Counted from the first letter of the stretch, positions 1 through 8,692 are shown. The stretch: DNA of 64,000 nucleotides from Streptomyces sp. NBC_01255 (GCF_036226445.1 NZ_CP108474.1:7564001-7628000), one strand, 5' to 3'. The notes: generated by a model not told the origin, from the letters alone. A program made the numbers and translations.

Positions 1-179
1 GCGGCGACGTCATGGACGAGCCCGCCACCGCCAAGGCGCTCTCCTCGTACCTGCTGCGCGGCATCGACTGCGGCGCCCTCGACACGGCCGAGGTCGACGC
101 CCTCACCGGCATGAGCCGCGCGGCCCTCGACCGGTTCGCCGCCCCGCGCCGCGGCGACCTCACCGCCTCGGCCGAGTAG
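1..179 (+). CDS. C-terminal end of an unidentified protein (5' end outside window)
   Basis: Only the last 58 codons are present; the frame starts at base 3 and ends at TAG (177-179). The visible tail is acidic and helical. A stretch ending in LTGMSRAALDRF resembles a small helix-turn-helix-like element, but this is not enough to name a family. I do not recognise the product. The frame has the expected strong G/C bias at third positions and no start, so it is the end of a real gene. It is followed by about 100 bases of non-coding DNA before the convergent LacI gene. Confidence 0.6.
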   Translation, partial: GDVMDEPATAKALSSYLLRGIDCGALDTAEVDALTGMSRAALDRFAAPRRGDLTASAE

Positions 180-282
180 CCTCCCGCTCCGGCGGACTGC
201 CCCGTACCCCGTACGCGTTCCCGCGCTCCTCGCGCGGTCGACAGGGGGGGGCGGGGCAGTGCTGTCGTCGGGACAGCCGTAC

Positions 283-1317
283 TCAGCCGGCCGGCGGCGC
301 GATCTCGCCCGAACCGCGGGCGATGAGCGTCGTGCCGAGCACCACCCGCTCCGGCGCCCCGCCCGCCCCGTCGAGGCGGCGGAAGAGCCGCTCCGCGGCG
401 GTCCGGCCGAGAGCGGCGGCGTCCTGCGCGATGACCGTGATGCCGAGCAGGTCGGCCAGTTCGATGTCGTCGAAACCGACGAGGGCGATCGGGGACGCGT
501 GCCCGGCGAGGGTCCGCACCGCCGTCACGGTGACCCGGTTGTTCCCCGCGAACAGCGCCGTCACCGGCTCCGGCGCGGTCAGCATCTCCCGTACGGCCGC
601 GCCCACCCGCTCCGGGTGCGTCGACCCGAGCGAGACCCACTCCTCCCGGACCGGCAGGCCCGCGTCCTCCATCGCCGCGCGGTAGCCGCGGAGCCGTTCC
701 GCGCCGGTGTGGATGCGCGGCCGGTCGCCGACGAAACCGATCCGGCGGTGTCCGTGGGCGATCAGATGGGCCACGCCGTCGCGCGCCCCGCCGAAGCTGT
801 CGGAGAGGACGGCGTCGGCGTCGATCCGGCCCGCAGGCCGGTCGACGAAGACCGTGGCGACGCCCGCCCTGATCTCCGGTTCCAGATAGCGGTGGTCGTC
901 ACCGGCGGGGATGACGATGAGGCCGTCGACCCGGCGCGCGCACAGCGCGAGCGCCAACTCCTGCTCCCGGGCCGGGTCCTCGGCGCTGGAGCCGTTGATG
1001 AGGAGCGCGCCGTGCGCCCGGGCGACCTCCTCGACCGCGCGGCTGAGCGGCCCGTAGAACGGGTCGGCGAGATCTTCGAGGACCAGGCCGACGGTGGCCG
1101 TCCTGCCCTTGCGCAGGACCCGCGCGCTGTCGTTGCGGCGGAACCCGAGGGCCTCGATGGCCTCCTGGACGCGGCGCTCGGTGTCCGTGGTGACGCCCGG
1201 CTCGCCGTTCACGACCCGGGAGACCGTCTTGAGGCCGACGCCCGCGCGGGCGGCGACGTCCTTCATCGTGGGCCGGATGCCGTAGCGGTGATCGGTGCGG
1301 CGGGCGATGTCGGCCAC
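283..1317 (-). CDS. LacI-family transcriptional repressor
   Basis: A 344-residue LacI/GalR-type regulator. After a short N-terminal extension comes the DNA-binding helix-turn-helix (MKDVAARAGVGLKTVSRVVN, residues about 18-37), then the hinge and a periplasmic-binding-protein-like effector domain (GLVLEDLADPFYGPL; ALVGFDDIELADLLG). The GTG at 1317 is chosen because a strong GGAGGAA lies about 10 bases upstream; an internal ATG at 1266 (MKDVAARAG) would also leave a complete domain. It is divergent from the ROK kinase gene, with a perfect GACAACGTTGTC palindrome between them. It therefore probably represses the kinase and itself in response to a sugar or sugar phosphate; the ligand cannot be told from sequence. 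Confidence 0.93.
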   Translation of the reverse strand: MADIARRTDHRYGIRPTMKDVAARAGVGLKTVSRVVNGEPGVTTDTERRVQEAIEALGFRRNDSARVLRKGRTATVGLVLEDLADPFYGPLSRAVEEVARAHGALLINGSSAEDPAREQELALALCARRVDGLIVIPAGDDHRYLEPEIRAGVATVFVDRPAGRIDADAVLSDSFGGARDGVAHLIAHGHRRIGFVGDRPRIHTGAERLRGYRAAMEDAGLPVREEWVSLGSTHPERVGAAVREMLTAPEPVTALFAGNNRVTVTAVRTLAGHASPIALVGFDDIELADLLGITVIAQDAAALGRTAAERLFRRLDGAGGAPERVVLGTTLIARGSGEIAPPAG

Positions 1318-1386
1318 GGTGCGGGGTTCCTCCGTCGTGTCGGTTGCGAATCCGGTATCCAGGTCTCAGGTCGAGCATAGAACCTG

Positions 1387-1398
1387 GACAACGTTGTC
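1387..1398. promoter_or_regulatory. Probable LacI-family operator
   Basis: GACAACGTTGTC is a perfect 12-bp palindrome with the central CG typical of LacI-family operators. It sits between the divergent LacI gene and the ROK kinase gene, where binding could control both promoters. A possible -10 (TACAGAT) lies about 30 bases toward the kinase. Confidence 0.65.
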
Positions 1399-1467
1399 AG
1401 CGGCCGCAGGACTGGGCAGACTGTACAGATCACACCCGGCCGCTCCCGGCCGCCGACTGGAGGATCC

Positions 1468-2457
1468 GTGCCCATGCACACCGCCCCCGCCACCCGCCCC
1501 GCGCCGGGTCCTGTCGTCGCGCTCGACGTCGGCGGCACCAAGATCGCCGGGGCGCTGGTCGACGGTGAGGGACGCGTCCGGGTGCGGGCCCAGCGGCCCA
1601 CCCCCGCGCGGGAGGACGGCGAGACCGTGATGCGGGCCGTCGAGGCCGTGCTCGGGGAGCTCGCCGCCACGCCGCTGTGGGAGGCCGCGGGGGCCGTCGG
1701 CATCGGCAGCGCCGGCCCGGTGGACGCCTCGCGGGGGACCGTGAGCCCGGTGAACGTGCCCGGCTGGCGCGACTTCCCGCTCGTCGAACGGGTCCGCCGG
1801 GCGACGGAAGGGCGCCCGGTCACCCTGGTCGGCGACGGGGTCGCCATGACCGCCGCCGAACACTGGCTCGGCGCCGCCCGCGGCCACGACAACGCCCTCT
1901 GCCTCGTGGTCTCCACCGGCGTCGGCGGCGGTCTCGTCCTCGACGGCCGGCTCCACCCAGGACCCACCGGCAACGCCGGTCACCTCGGCCACATCTCCGT
2001 GGACCTGGACGGTGATCCCTGCGCTTGTGGCGGGCGAGGCTGTGTCGAACGGCTCGCCAGCGGCCCGCACATCGCGCGCCGCGCCCTGGAGAACGGCTGG
2101 CGGCCGGGGCCCGACGGCGACGCCTCAGCGGCGGCGGTGGCCGCCGCCGCGCGCGCCGGCGACCCGGTCGCCGTGGCCTCGTTCGAGCGGGCCGCGCAGG
2201 CGCTCGCGGCGGGCATCGCCGCCACGGCGACGCTCGTCGAGATCGACATCGCGGTCGTCGGCGGCGGGGTGGCGGGCGCGGGCGAGGTCCTCTTCGGTCC
2301 GCTGCGGCGCAGCCTCGGGAGCTACGCGACGCTCTCCTTCGTACGGAACCTCACGGTCGTCCCGGCGGTCACCGGTACCGACGCCGGACTCCTCGGCGCC
2401 GCGGCGGCGGCCGGGTGCGGCAGGGGCGGGGGAGTCTGGTCCGGCTCCGGCTCCTGA
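1468..2457 (+). CDS. ROK-family sugar kinase (glucokinase-like)
   Basis: 329 residues with the ROK layout: an N-terminal phosphate-binding loop (ALDVGGTKIAGALVDG, about residues 18-33), the central region with STGVGGGLVLDGRLHPG, and the zinc-binding CxCGxxGCxE signature as CACGGRGCVE, followed by a C-terminal ATP-binding segment (VVGGGVAGAGE). There is no N-terminal helix-turn-helix, so this is the kinase branch rather than the repressor branch. It would phosphorylate a hexose or amino sugar with ATP in the cytosol. Start is GTG 1468 with GGAGG just upstream; an ATG two codons later is an alternative. Pairing with the divergent LacI regulator suggests induction by its sugar. Confidence 0.9.
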   Translation: MPMHTAPATRPAPGPVVALDVGGTKIAGALVDGEGRVRVRAQRPTPAREDGETVMRAVEAVLGELAATPLWEAAGAVGIGSAGPVDASRGTVSPVNVPGWRDFPLVERVRRATEGRPVTLVGDGVAMTAAEHWLGAARGHDNALCLVVSTGVGGGLVLDGRLHPGPTGNAGHLGHISVDLDGDPCACGGRGCVERLASGPHIARRALENGWRPGPDGDASAAAVAAAARAGDPVAVASFERAAQALAAGIAATATLVEIDIAVVGGGVAGAGEVLFGPLRRSLGSYATLSFVRNLTVVPAVTGTDAGLLGAAAAAGCGRGGGVWSGSGS

Positions 2458-2556
2458 CGGCGTCGGCCTGCCCGGACATGTGCCGGACATCTGTTCGTGG
2501 TTTTCGTGGCAGGGTGTTGCGGGCAATCCACTGGGGGCTACCCAAGAGGGGGAATC

Positions 2557-3633
2557 GTGATCGTCTGGATCAACGGTACGTTCGGTGCGGGGAAGTCCAG
2601 TACCGCGCGCGAACTGGTCGATCTGATCCCGCACAGCACGCTGTTCGACCCCGAGCTCGTCGGCGGGGCCATGACCTGGCTGCTCCCGGCCAAGCGGCTC
2701 GCCGAGGTCGAGGACTTCCAGGACCTGGCGATCTGGCGGCGCATGGTCGTCGACACCGCCGCCGCCCTGCTGGCCGAGGTCGGCGGGGTGCTGATCGTCC
2801 CCATGACCCTGCTCCGGCAGGAGTACCGGGACGAGATCTTCGGCGCGCTCGCCGCCCGCAGGATCGAGGTGCGGCATGTCCTGCTCGCTCCGGAGGAAAC
2901 GATCCTGCGGCAGCGGATCGACGGCCGGACCGAGCACGGCGAACCCGAGGCCGACGCCCGCGTCCGGCAGTGGTGCCACGGCCACATACCGCCGTACCTG
3001 GCCGCGCTCGACTGGCTCGTGGGGGACGCGTTCGTCGTCGACACCTCGGAGCTCACCGTGGCCGAGGCCGCCCGGACCGTCGCCGACGCGGTCCTGGCCG
3101 ACCGGGCCGCGCCGTGCGGAATCGTCCAGACGCCCGAACCGACGGGCGAGACCCTCGCCGCGGGCGTCCTGCTCTTCGACGAGGAGGACCGCTTCCTGCT
3201 CGTCGACCCCACGTACAAGCCCGGCTGGGAGTTCCCCGGCGGTGTCGTCGAACCGGGCGAACCACCGGCCCGCGCCGGAGTGCGCGAGGTGGCGGAGGAG
3301 CTCGGGCTCGAACTCGACGCCGTACCCCGCCTGTTGCTCGTCGACTGGGAGAGGCCCAAGCCCCCGGGATACGGCGGCCTCCGCCTCCTCTTCGACGGAG
3401 GCACGCTCCGCGCCGACGACACCGCGCGCCTCCGCCTCCCCGGCGCCGAGCTCCGCGAGTGGCGCTTCGTCACCGAGGAGGAGGCAGCGGGCCTGCTGCC
3501 GCCCGTCCGCTACGACCGCCTCCACTGGGCGCTGCGCGCCCGCGAACGCGGCACCGTGCTCAACCTGGAGGCAGGGGTCCCGGTGGGGCAGGACGCACCC
3601 ACAGGGGTCCCCGTGGGCCAGGACGGACCCTAG
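2557..3633 (+). CDS. P-loop kinase-like / Nudix hydrolase fusion protein
   Basis: 358 residues with two domains. Residues 1 to about 185 are a TmrB/AAA_33-like P-loop domain: the Walker A is INGTFGAGKSSTA at the very N-terminus, followed by an acidic region and LIVPMTLL. Residues about 205-340 are a Nudix domain with a complete Nudix box (G-x5-E-x7-REVAEELGL). The pair suggests a nucleotide or antibiotic-modifying kinase joined to a pyrophosphohydrolase; the substrate is unknown. GTG 2557 is chosen because GAGGGGG precedes it by about 5 bases. The last residues form a tandem duplication of GVPVGQD encoded by near-identical DNA. A hairpin follows the stop directly. Confidence 0.85.
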   Translation: MIVWINGTFGAGKSSTARELVDLIPHSTLFDPELVGGAMTWLLPAKRLAEVEDFQDLAIWRRMVVDTAAALLAEVGGVLIVPMTLLRQEYRDEIFGALAARRIEVRHVLLAPEETILRQRIDGRTEHGEPEADARVRQWCHGHIPPYLAALDWLVGDAFVVDTSELTVAEAARTVADAVLADRAAPCGIVQTPEPTGETLAAGVLLFDEEDRFLLVDPTYKPGWEFPGGVVEPGEPPARAGVREVAEELGLELDAVPRLLLVDWERPKPPGYGGLRLLFDGGTLRADDTARLRLPGAELREWRFVTEEEAAGLLPPVRYDRLHWALRARERGTVLNLEAGVPVGQDAPTGVPVGQDGP

Positions 3634-3667
3634 GGGCCTGTCCGGCGGATCAGGGTCGGACAGGCCC
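3634..3667. terminator. Bidirectional hairpin terminator
   Basis: GGGCCTGTCCG (3634-3644) pairs perfectly with CGGACAGGCCC (3657-3667), an 11-bp stem with a 12-base loop. It lies between the convergent kinase-Nudix gene and the MarR gene and overlaps the MarR stop codon, so it could end transcription from both sides. There is no U-tract, as is common in Streptomyces. Confidence 0.8.
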
Positions 3668-4170
3668 TAAGCGGCCCCGTCCCCCTCGACGTTGGCGACC
3701 ATCCGGCGCAGGACCTTCAGGGCGGCCACGTACTCCTCGTCGCTGATGCCCTCGTGGACCTCGGCGCGTACCTCGGTCACCAGCTCACGGAGTCGTACGC
3801 GGGCGGCCTCGCCCGCGTCGGTGAGGTGCAGGCGCCGCGCGTCGTCCGCCCGGAGCCAGCCGCGGTGCAGCAACTGCTCGACGACGCGCGCGATCTCGTG
3901 CGGCCCGTCCGCGAGGGGCGTCAGCTGGCCGACGACCTCCTCGCGGCTCGGCGCCCCGGGACCGCCGTTCACCCGGTTCAGCACCCAGTACTGCGGCTGT
4001 GTCACGTCGATCCGGGCCATGGCGTCCCGCAGGTGCCGGGTGACGGCCGCATGCGCGAGGCCGCTCCAGTAGCCGATGGGCTGGGTGGCGAGGGCGCCGT
4101 CGGCGGCCGCGGGGTCGGCGGGCGCCTGGTCGGTCCTGGGGCGAGGCGAAGATTCCATGATCGCCATCAT
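3667..4170 (-). CDS. MarR-family transcriptional regulator
   Basis: 167 residues. The winged-helix region runs through TQPQYWVLNRVNGGPG, SREEVVGQL and VVEQLLHRGWL, followed by LHLTDAGEAAR, the usual MarR wing signature. The start at ATG 4170 overlaps the stop of the upstream metallo-beta-lactamase-fold gene by four bases (ATGA), which implies translational coupling; another ATG lies at 4158. It probably represses its own two-gene operon, possibly through the inverted repeat overlapping the operon start (4857-4890). The ligand is unknown. Confidence 0.88.
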   Translation of the reverse strand: MMAIMESSPRPRTDQAPADPAAADGALATQPIGYWSGLAHAAVTRHLRDAMARIDVTQPQYWVLNRVNGGPGAPSREEVVGQLTPLADGPHEIARVVEQLLHRGWLRADDARRLHLTDAGEAARVRLRELVTEVRAEVHEGISDEEYVAALKVLRRMVANVEGDGAA

Positions 4171-4856
4171 GCTTCCAGACCGGCCGCGGAGGCGAGCCGG
4201 GCCGCCGTGTCCGAGGTCACCGGAGCCCCGTGGCCACAGCACAGCACCGAGGGCGCCAGCTTCGCCAAGCGGCGCATCGACTCCATGGCGAGGGCGCGGT
4301 CGACATGGAAGACGCCGAACATCACGTCCGGCACCGACGCCACCGTGTCACCCGTGAACAGCACGCCGTGCCGGGGGAGATGGACCGCGAGGGAGCCGGG
4401 CGTGTGTCCCGGGGTGTGCACGACCACCGCGCCGTCGCCGAAGCCGAGCTCCTCGCCGTCCTCCACCTCCCGGTCCACCCGGGTGGGCGGCGCCACCGGC
4501 ACGGTCAGCCCGTGCTCGTACAGCGGGAGTTCCCAGTCCAGCAGGTCCGGCTCGGGGACCGGGGCCTCGCCCCGGACCACCGGGGCGTCCAGGCGGTGGG
4601 CGAGGATCTCGGCGCCGTGCCGGTCCGCCAACTCCTGGGCCGCGCCCACGTGATCACGGTGACAGTGGGTGAGCACGATCCGCCGGAGCCGGTCCGGGTC
4701 GAGGCCCGCCGCCCGGATGGCCTCCGTCGTCGCGTCCGCCGAACCCGCCCATCCGGCGTCGACGAGGGTCAGTTCCTCCTCGTCCCGCCAGAGATAGGCC
4801 TGGCCGATGGAGTAGTCGAGGAGATGCAGCCGCGGAGTGATCGGGATGAGTTCCAT
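4167..4856 (-). CDS. MBL-fold metallohydrolase
   Basis: 229 residues with the metallo-beta-lactamase fold and its metal motif THCHRDH (HxHxDH), then HTPGHTPGS, GDTV and the late CCGHGAPV histidine. This is the glyoxalase II/lactonase-like class of hydrolase, cytosolic with no signal peptide. Its substrate cannot be deduced. It is the first gene of a two-gene operon with the MarR regulator, which argues for detoxification or quorum-type signal hydrolysis under MarR control, but that is inference. Confidence 0.9.
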   Translation of the reverse strand: MELIPITPRLHLLDYSIGQAYLWRDEEELTLVDAGWAGSADATTEAIRAAGLDPDRLRRIVLTHCHRDHVGAAQELADRHGAEILAHRLDAPVVRGEAPVPEPDLLDWELPLYEHGLTVPVAPPTRVDREVEDGEELGFGDGAVVVHTPGHTPGSLAVHLPRHGVLFTGDTVASVPDVMFGVFHVDRALAMESMRRLAKLAPSVLCCGHGAPVTSDTAARLASAAGLEA

Positions 4857-4890
4857 ACGGCGAACCTACGCATCACCGCAGGTCCGCCGT
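4857..4890. promoter_or_regulatory. Inverted repeat at the MBL-MarR operon start
   Basis: Arms ACGGCGAACCT (4857-4867) and AGGTCCGCCGT (4880-4890) match at 10 of 11 positions across a 12-base spacer. They sit immediately upstream of the MBL start codon, where a bound MarR protein would block expression. Confidence 0.45.
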
Positions 4891-4923
4891 ACGTTTGTCC
4901 GCTCTCGGCGAGCTTCGCCTAGC

Positions 4924-4961
4924 GCTGAATCCGAACCGTCCGGCTGAATCCGAACCGTCCG
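4924..4961. repeat. Two tandem copies of a 19-bp sequence
   Basis: GCTGAATCCGAACCGTCCG occurs twice with no spacer, just past the dipeptidase stop codon in the intergenic region. It is probably a recent duplication; no function is evident. Confidence 0.85.
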
Positions 4962-4978
4962 TCCGAGTCGTCCGACCG

Positions 4979-6343
4979 TCAGACCTGCTTCGAGCGGGCG
5001 TAGTTGACGAGGAAGTGCGCCTCGGCCACCGACAGCCGCTCCAGCTCCTCCGGCGAGACCGACTCGTTGGGCGCGTGGATCTGCGCCTCCGGCTCGCTCA
5101 GACCGATCAGCAGGATCTCCGCCTCCGGGTACAGCGAGGCCAGCGTGTTGCACAGCGGGATCGAGCCGCCCATGCCCGCCGTCTGCATCTCCTGACCGGG
5201 GTACGCGATCTTCATCGCCTCGGCCATCGACGCGTACGCCGGGCTCGACGTGTCCGCCTGGAAGGCCTGGCCCTGGCCGACCTGCTCCAGGGACACCCGG
5301 GCGTTCCACGGCGTGTGCTTCTCGATGTGTGCGAAGAGCAGCTTCGTCGCCTCGACCGCGTCCTGGCCGGGCGGCACCCGCAGGCTGATCTGGGCGCGGG
5401 CCGACGCGGGGATCGACGGGGTCGCCCCGGCCACCGGGTGGCAGTCGATGCCGATGACGGTCACGGCCGGGCGCGCCCAGATCCGGTCCGCGACGGTGCC
5501 GGCGCCCGGCAGGGCCACGCCCGAGAGGACCTTGGCGTCCTTGCGGAAGTCCTCCTCCGGGTACTGGAGGCCCTCCCACGCCTTGTCACCCGGCAGGCCG
5601 TCGATGACGGTGGAGCCGTCGGGGCCCCGCAGCGAGTCGAGGACGCGGATCAGCGCGGCCAGCGCGTCCGGCGCGGCGCCGCCGAACTGACCGGAGTGCA
5701 GATTGCCCTCCAGGGTGTCGATCTGCACCCGGATCATCGTCATGCCGCGCAGCGTCGCGGTCACCGTCGGCAGGCCCACGCGGAAGTTGCCCGCGTCGCC
5801 GATGACGATCGTGTCGGCGGTCAGCACCTCGGGGTGCTGCTCCGCGTACCGCTCCAGACCACCGGTTCCCTGCTCCTCCGACCCCTCCACGATCACCTTG
5901 ACCGTCACCGGGACGCCGCCGTTCGCCTTGAGGGCGCGCAGCGCGAGCAGGTGCAGGACGAAGCCGCCCTTGCAGTCGGCCGTGCCGCGTCCGTACCAGC
6001 GGCCGTTGCGCTCGGTGAGCTCGAACGGCGGGGTGAGCCAGGCGGACTCGTCCAGCTTCGGCTGCACGTCGTAGTGCGCGTAGAGGAGGACGGTCGGCGC
6101 GCCCGCCGGGCCCGGCAGGATGCCGTACACGGCCTGCGAACCGTCGGGCGTGTCGAGCAGCGCCACGTCCTGGAAGTCCTCGGCGCGCAGTGCGTCCGCG
6201 ACCCAGTTCGCCGCCGCCTCGCACTCGCTGCGCGGCGCCACGGCCTCGTCCGCCACCGACTCGAAGGCCACGAGCTCCGTGAGTTCGGCCTTTGCCCGGG
6301 GCATCAGGGACCGGACGGTCTCGGCGATCGGATTCGCGGTCAT
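4979..6343 (-). CDS. M20-family metallopeptidase (dipeptidase)
   Basis: 454 residues, the usual length for M20/ArgE/DapE-type cytosolic dipeptidases. Zinc-ligand motifs are visible: LLYAHYDVQP, YGRGTADCKGG, and EGSEEQGTGGLE with the catalytic glutamates. The lid/dimerisation domain lies in the middle (VQIDTLEGNLHSGQFGGAAPD). The start is ATG 6343 (MTANPIAETV), with GGAGCG about 5 bases upstream; the frame stays open further upstream, but the extra residues look non-coding. It stands alone and divergent from the geranylgeranyl-reductase-like gene. It likely recycles peptides for amino acids. Confidence 0.92.
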   Translation of the reverse strand: MTANPIAETVRSLMPRAKAELTELVAFESVADEAVAPRSECEAAANWVADALRAEDFQDVALLDTPDGSQAVYGILPGPAGAPTVLLYAHYDVQPKLDESAWLTPPFELTERNGRWYGRGTADCKGGFVLHLLALRALKANGGVPVTVKVIVEGSEEQGTGGLERYAEQHPEVLTADTIVIGDAGNFRVGLPTVTATLRGMTMIRVQIDTLEGNLHSGQFGGAAPDALAALIRVLDSLRGPDGSTVIDGLPGDKAWEGLQYPEEDFRKDAKVLSGVALPGAGTVADRIWARPAVTVIGIDCHPVAGATPSIPASARAQISLRVPPGQDAVEATKLLFAHIEKHTPWNARVSLEQVGQGQAFQADTSSPAYASMAEAMKIAYPGQEMQTAGMGGSIPLCNTLASLYPEAEILLIGLSEPEAQIHAPNESVSPEELERLSVAEAHFLVNYARSKQV

Positions 6344-6423
6344 GGGCACGCTCCTGGTGGGTGCGACGTTACGACGTAGGGAGGGCGTTCGTCGTATGTC
6401 GTGGTACGGCGAACGCACCGTAG

Positions 6424-6462
6424 ATCCTACGGCGCGGGGCTCCGGCTACCGAGCCGTAGGAT
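6424..6462. promoter_or_regulatory. Inverted repeat in a divergent promoter region
   Basis: ATCCTACGGC (6424-6433) and GCCGTAGGAT (6453-6462) are perfect 10-bp arms with a 19-base spacer, between the divergent dipeptidase and flavoprotein genes. The position suits a regulator site or a leader hairpin rather than a terminator, as no gene ends here. Confidence 0.4.
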
Positions 6463-6507
6463 GCGTCGAGAGCAGACCACCGGTCGGATCAGGAGCAGAA
6501 GCACATC

Positions 6508-8088
6508 GTGAGCAGCGAGCACGCAGAGAACGCCGGTCCCGAGAACGCCGCCAACGCTGACGACGCCGCCGAGTTCGTCGACGCCGCCGCCGACGACATC
6601 GCCACCGCCGCCGATACCGCCACCCCCCTCGTCACCCCCGCGCCCGACGTCACGGCCACCGCGCCCGTCACGGCCGCCGGCACCGGCGCGCACGAGGAGG
6701 CGGAGGTCTGGGACGTGGTCGTGGTCGGCGCGGGCCCGGCCGGCGCCTCCGCGGCCTACGCGGCGGCGGTCGCGGGCCGCCGGGTCCTGCTCCTGGAGAA
6801 GTCGGAGCTGCCCCGGTACAAGACCTGCGGCGGCGGCATCATCGGCCCCTCCCGGGACTCCCTCCCGCCCGGCTTCGAACTGCCTCTCCAGGACCGGGTG
6901 CACGCCGTCACCTTCTCCCTCGACGGCCGCTTCGCCCGCACCCGCCGCTCGCGCCGGATGCTCTTCGGGCTCATCAACCGCCCGGAGTTCGACGCGCAGC
7001 TCGTCGAGCACGCGCAGAAGGCGGGCGCGGAGCTGCGCACCGGCGCCACGGTGAGCCGGGTGGAGCAGCACGGCCCCTCCGTGCCGGACCGGCGGACCGT
7101 CGCCGTCGTCCTGGCCGACGGCGAGACCGTCCTCGCGCGCGCGGTCGTCGGTGCCGACGGCAGTGCCAGCCGCATAGGAGCGCATGTCGGGGTGAAGCTC
7201 GGTCAGGTCGACCTGGGCCTGGAGGCGGAGATCCCGGTGCCGCCGTCCGTGGCCGAGGACTGGAAGGGCCGCGTCCTCATCGACTGGGGTCCGATGCCGG
7301 GCAGTTACGGGTGGGTCTTCCCCAAGGGCGACACGCTGACGGTCGGCGTCATCTCGGCGCGCGGCGAGGGCGCCGCCACCAAGCGGTACATGGAGGACTT
7401 CGTCGCCCGTCTTGGCCTCGCCGGCTTCGAGCCCACGATCTCCTCCGGGCACCTGACGCGCTGCCGCGCCGACGACTCGCCGCTCTCCCGCGGCCGGGTC
7501 CTCGTCTGTGGCGACGCGGCCGGGCTCCTGGAGCCGTGGACGCGCGAGGGCATCTCGTACGCGCTCCGCTCGGGGCGGCTCGCGGGGGAGTGGGCGGTAC
7601 GGGTCGCGGAGGCGAACGACGCGGTCGACGCCCGGCGGCAGGCCCTGAACTACGCGTTCGCCATCAAGGCCGGTCTCGGTGTGGAGATGGCGGTCGGGCG
7701 GCGGATGCTCGCGCTCTTCGAGCGGCGCCCGGGGCTGCTGCACGCCACGATCACGGGGTTCCGCCCCGCGTGGAACGCCTTCGCCGACATCACCCGGGGC
7801 TCCGCCACCCTCGGCGGCATGGTCCGCTCGAACGGCCTGGCCCGACGGGCGCTGGACGTCCTCGACAAGCGGATGGACACCTCCTCCGGCGTCGGTCCCG
7901 CCGGCCGGGGCGTCAGCGCGCGCGAGCGCGCGGAGTCCGATTCCGAGGCGGAGTCGGAGACGGAGGCAGGCATCGAGTCGGAGACAGGTATCGAGTCCGG
8001 CGCGGAGTCGGTGTCGGGTGCGGTGCCGGAGCCGACAGCGGACGGACAGGAGACTTCGGCGGGTTCGGAGACCGCGGAGCAGATCTGA
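6508..8088 (+). CDS. Geranylgeranyl-reductase-family FAD-dependent oxidoreductase
   Basis: 526 residues. An Ala/Thr-rich, acidic N-terminal extension of about 65 residues precedes the dinucleotide-binding motif (VVVGAGPAGASAAYAA, about 71-86). The family motif YKTCGGGI, a GADGSASRIG segment and the second FAD motif VCGDAAGLLEPWTREGI follow. Members reduce isoprenoid double bonds, for example in menaquinone or polyprenyl chains, at the membrane surface. The final 60 residues are a Glu/Ser/Thr-rich tail built from repeated ESE/ETG units, not part of the fold. GTG 6508 has GGAG about 15 bases upstream, which is a little far. Confidence 0.9.
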   Translation: MSSEHAENAGPENAANADDAAEFVDAAADDIATAADTATPLVTPAPDVTATAPVTAAGTGAHEEAEVWDVVVVGAGPAGASAAYAAAVAGRRVLLLEKSELPRYKTCGGGIIGPSRDSLPPGFELPLQDRVHAVTFSLDGRFARTRRSRRMLFGLINRPEFDAQLVEHAQKAGAELRTGATVSRVEQHGPSVPDRRTVAVVLADGETVLARAVVGADGSASRIGAHVGVKLGQVDLGLEAEIPVPPSVAEDWKGRVLIDWGPMPGSYGWVFPKGDTLTVGVISARGEGAATKRYMEDFVARLGLAGFEPTISSGHLTRCRADDSPLSRGRVLVCGDAAGLLEPWTREGISYALRSGRLAGEWAVRVAEANDAVDARRQALNYAFAIKAGLGVEMAVGRRMLALFERRPGLLHATITGFRPAWNAFADITRGSATLGGMVRSNGLARRALDVLDKRMDTSSGVGPAGRGVSARERAESDSEAESETEAGIESETGIESGAESVSGAVPEPTADGQETSAGSETAEQI

Positions 8089-8179
8089 CGGATCGCCACC
8101 GGCACGACCATCGGCGTCATCGGCCTCACCGCCCTCATGGACGCCATCGACGCGTACGGGCTCCGCTGCCCCGGCCGGT

Positions 8180-8659
8180 TCACACGGCCGAGGCGGCGGG
8201 GCCCGTCGTCGTGATGCGGAAGACGGGGTGCTTCGGAGCGATGGCACGGAGTTCCTCGTCGGAGGAGTCGGGGCCGACCCCGCCGAAGAAGACGCCGACC
8301 TCGGCCTTCCAGCGCTTGAGGTAGGCGCGCAGGAGCGCGGGCTTGTCGTCGTCGGCCAGCTCCACGGCGGTGAACCCCTCCGCGTGCTTGCCGAGGTGCA
8401 GCTGTCCGCCGCCGGCGGCCCGCATGTTGTACGTCCACTGGACGTGGCCGCGCGGGGCCACCAGGTACTGGGCGCCGTCCACCGTCAGGAGGTTGACGGG
8501 GGTGCGGCGCCATTCGCCGCTCTTGCGGCCGCGGACCGCGAGGACACGGGAGCCCCAGACGCTGATGCCCCGACGGGTCATCCACGAGACGGCGGGGTTG
8601 ACGACGTTGACCGTGAACCAGCCGGGCTTCATGACGTGGGCGGCGGGCTGAGCGGACAT
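8180..8659 (-). CDS. Deazaflavin (F420)-dependent nitroreductase-family protein
   Basis: 159 residues, the normal size for the DUF385/Ddn split-barrel family. Visible landmarks are VLAVRGRKSGEWRRTPVNLL (cofactor-phosphate binding region), YLVAPRGHVQWTYNMRAAG and PVFRITT. Such enzymes use F420H2 or related flavins to reduce quinones or nitro compounds in the cytosol. ATG 8659 has a near-perfect GGAGGAA seven bases upstream. It is divergent from a TetR gene and three AGAGC/GCTCT-type repeats lie between them, so it is probably the TetR target. Confidence 0.88.
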   Translation of the reverse strand: MSAQPAAHVMKPGWFTVNVVNPAVSWMTRRGISVWGSRVLAVRGRKSGEWRRTPVNLLTVDGAQYLVAPRGHVQWTYNMRAAGGGQLHLGKHAEGFTAVELADDDKPALLRAYLKRWKAEVGVFFGGVGPDSSDEELRAIAPKHPVFRITTTGPAASAV

Positions 8660-8692
8660 GGGTTCCTCCTGCGGAGCGGTGGATGTGAAGCG

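Noticed and set aside
259..1380. Long plus-strand frame opposite the LacI gene
   Set aside because: Arg/Asp/Gly-rich translation without domains; a shadow of the strong third-position bias of the real gene.
2529..2556. CTGGGGG...GGGGGAA stretch before the kinase-Nudix gene, similar in flavour to the 38-base palindrome at 20947
   Set aside because: The inner part does not form the same hairpin, and the second half is simply the ribosome site.
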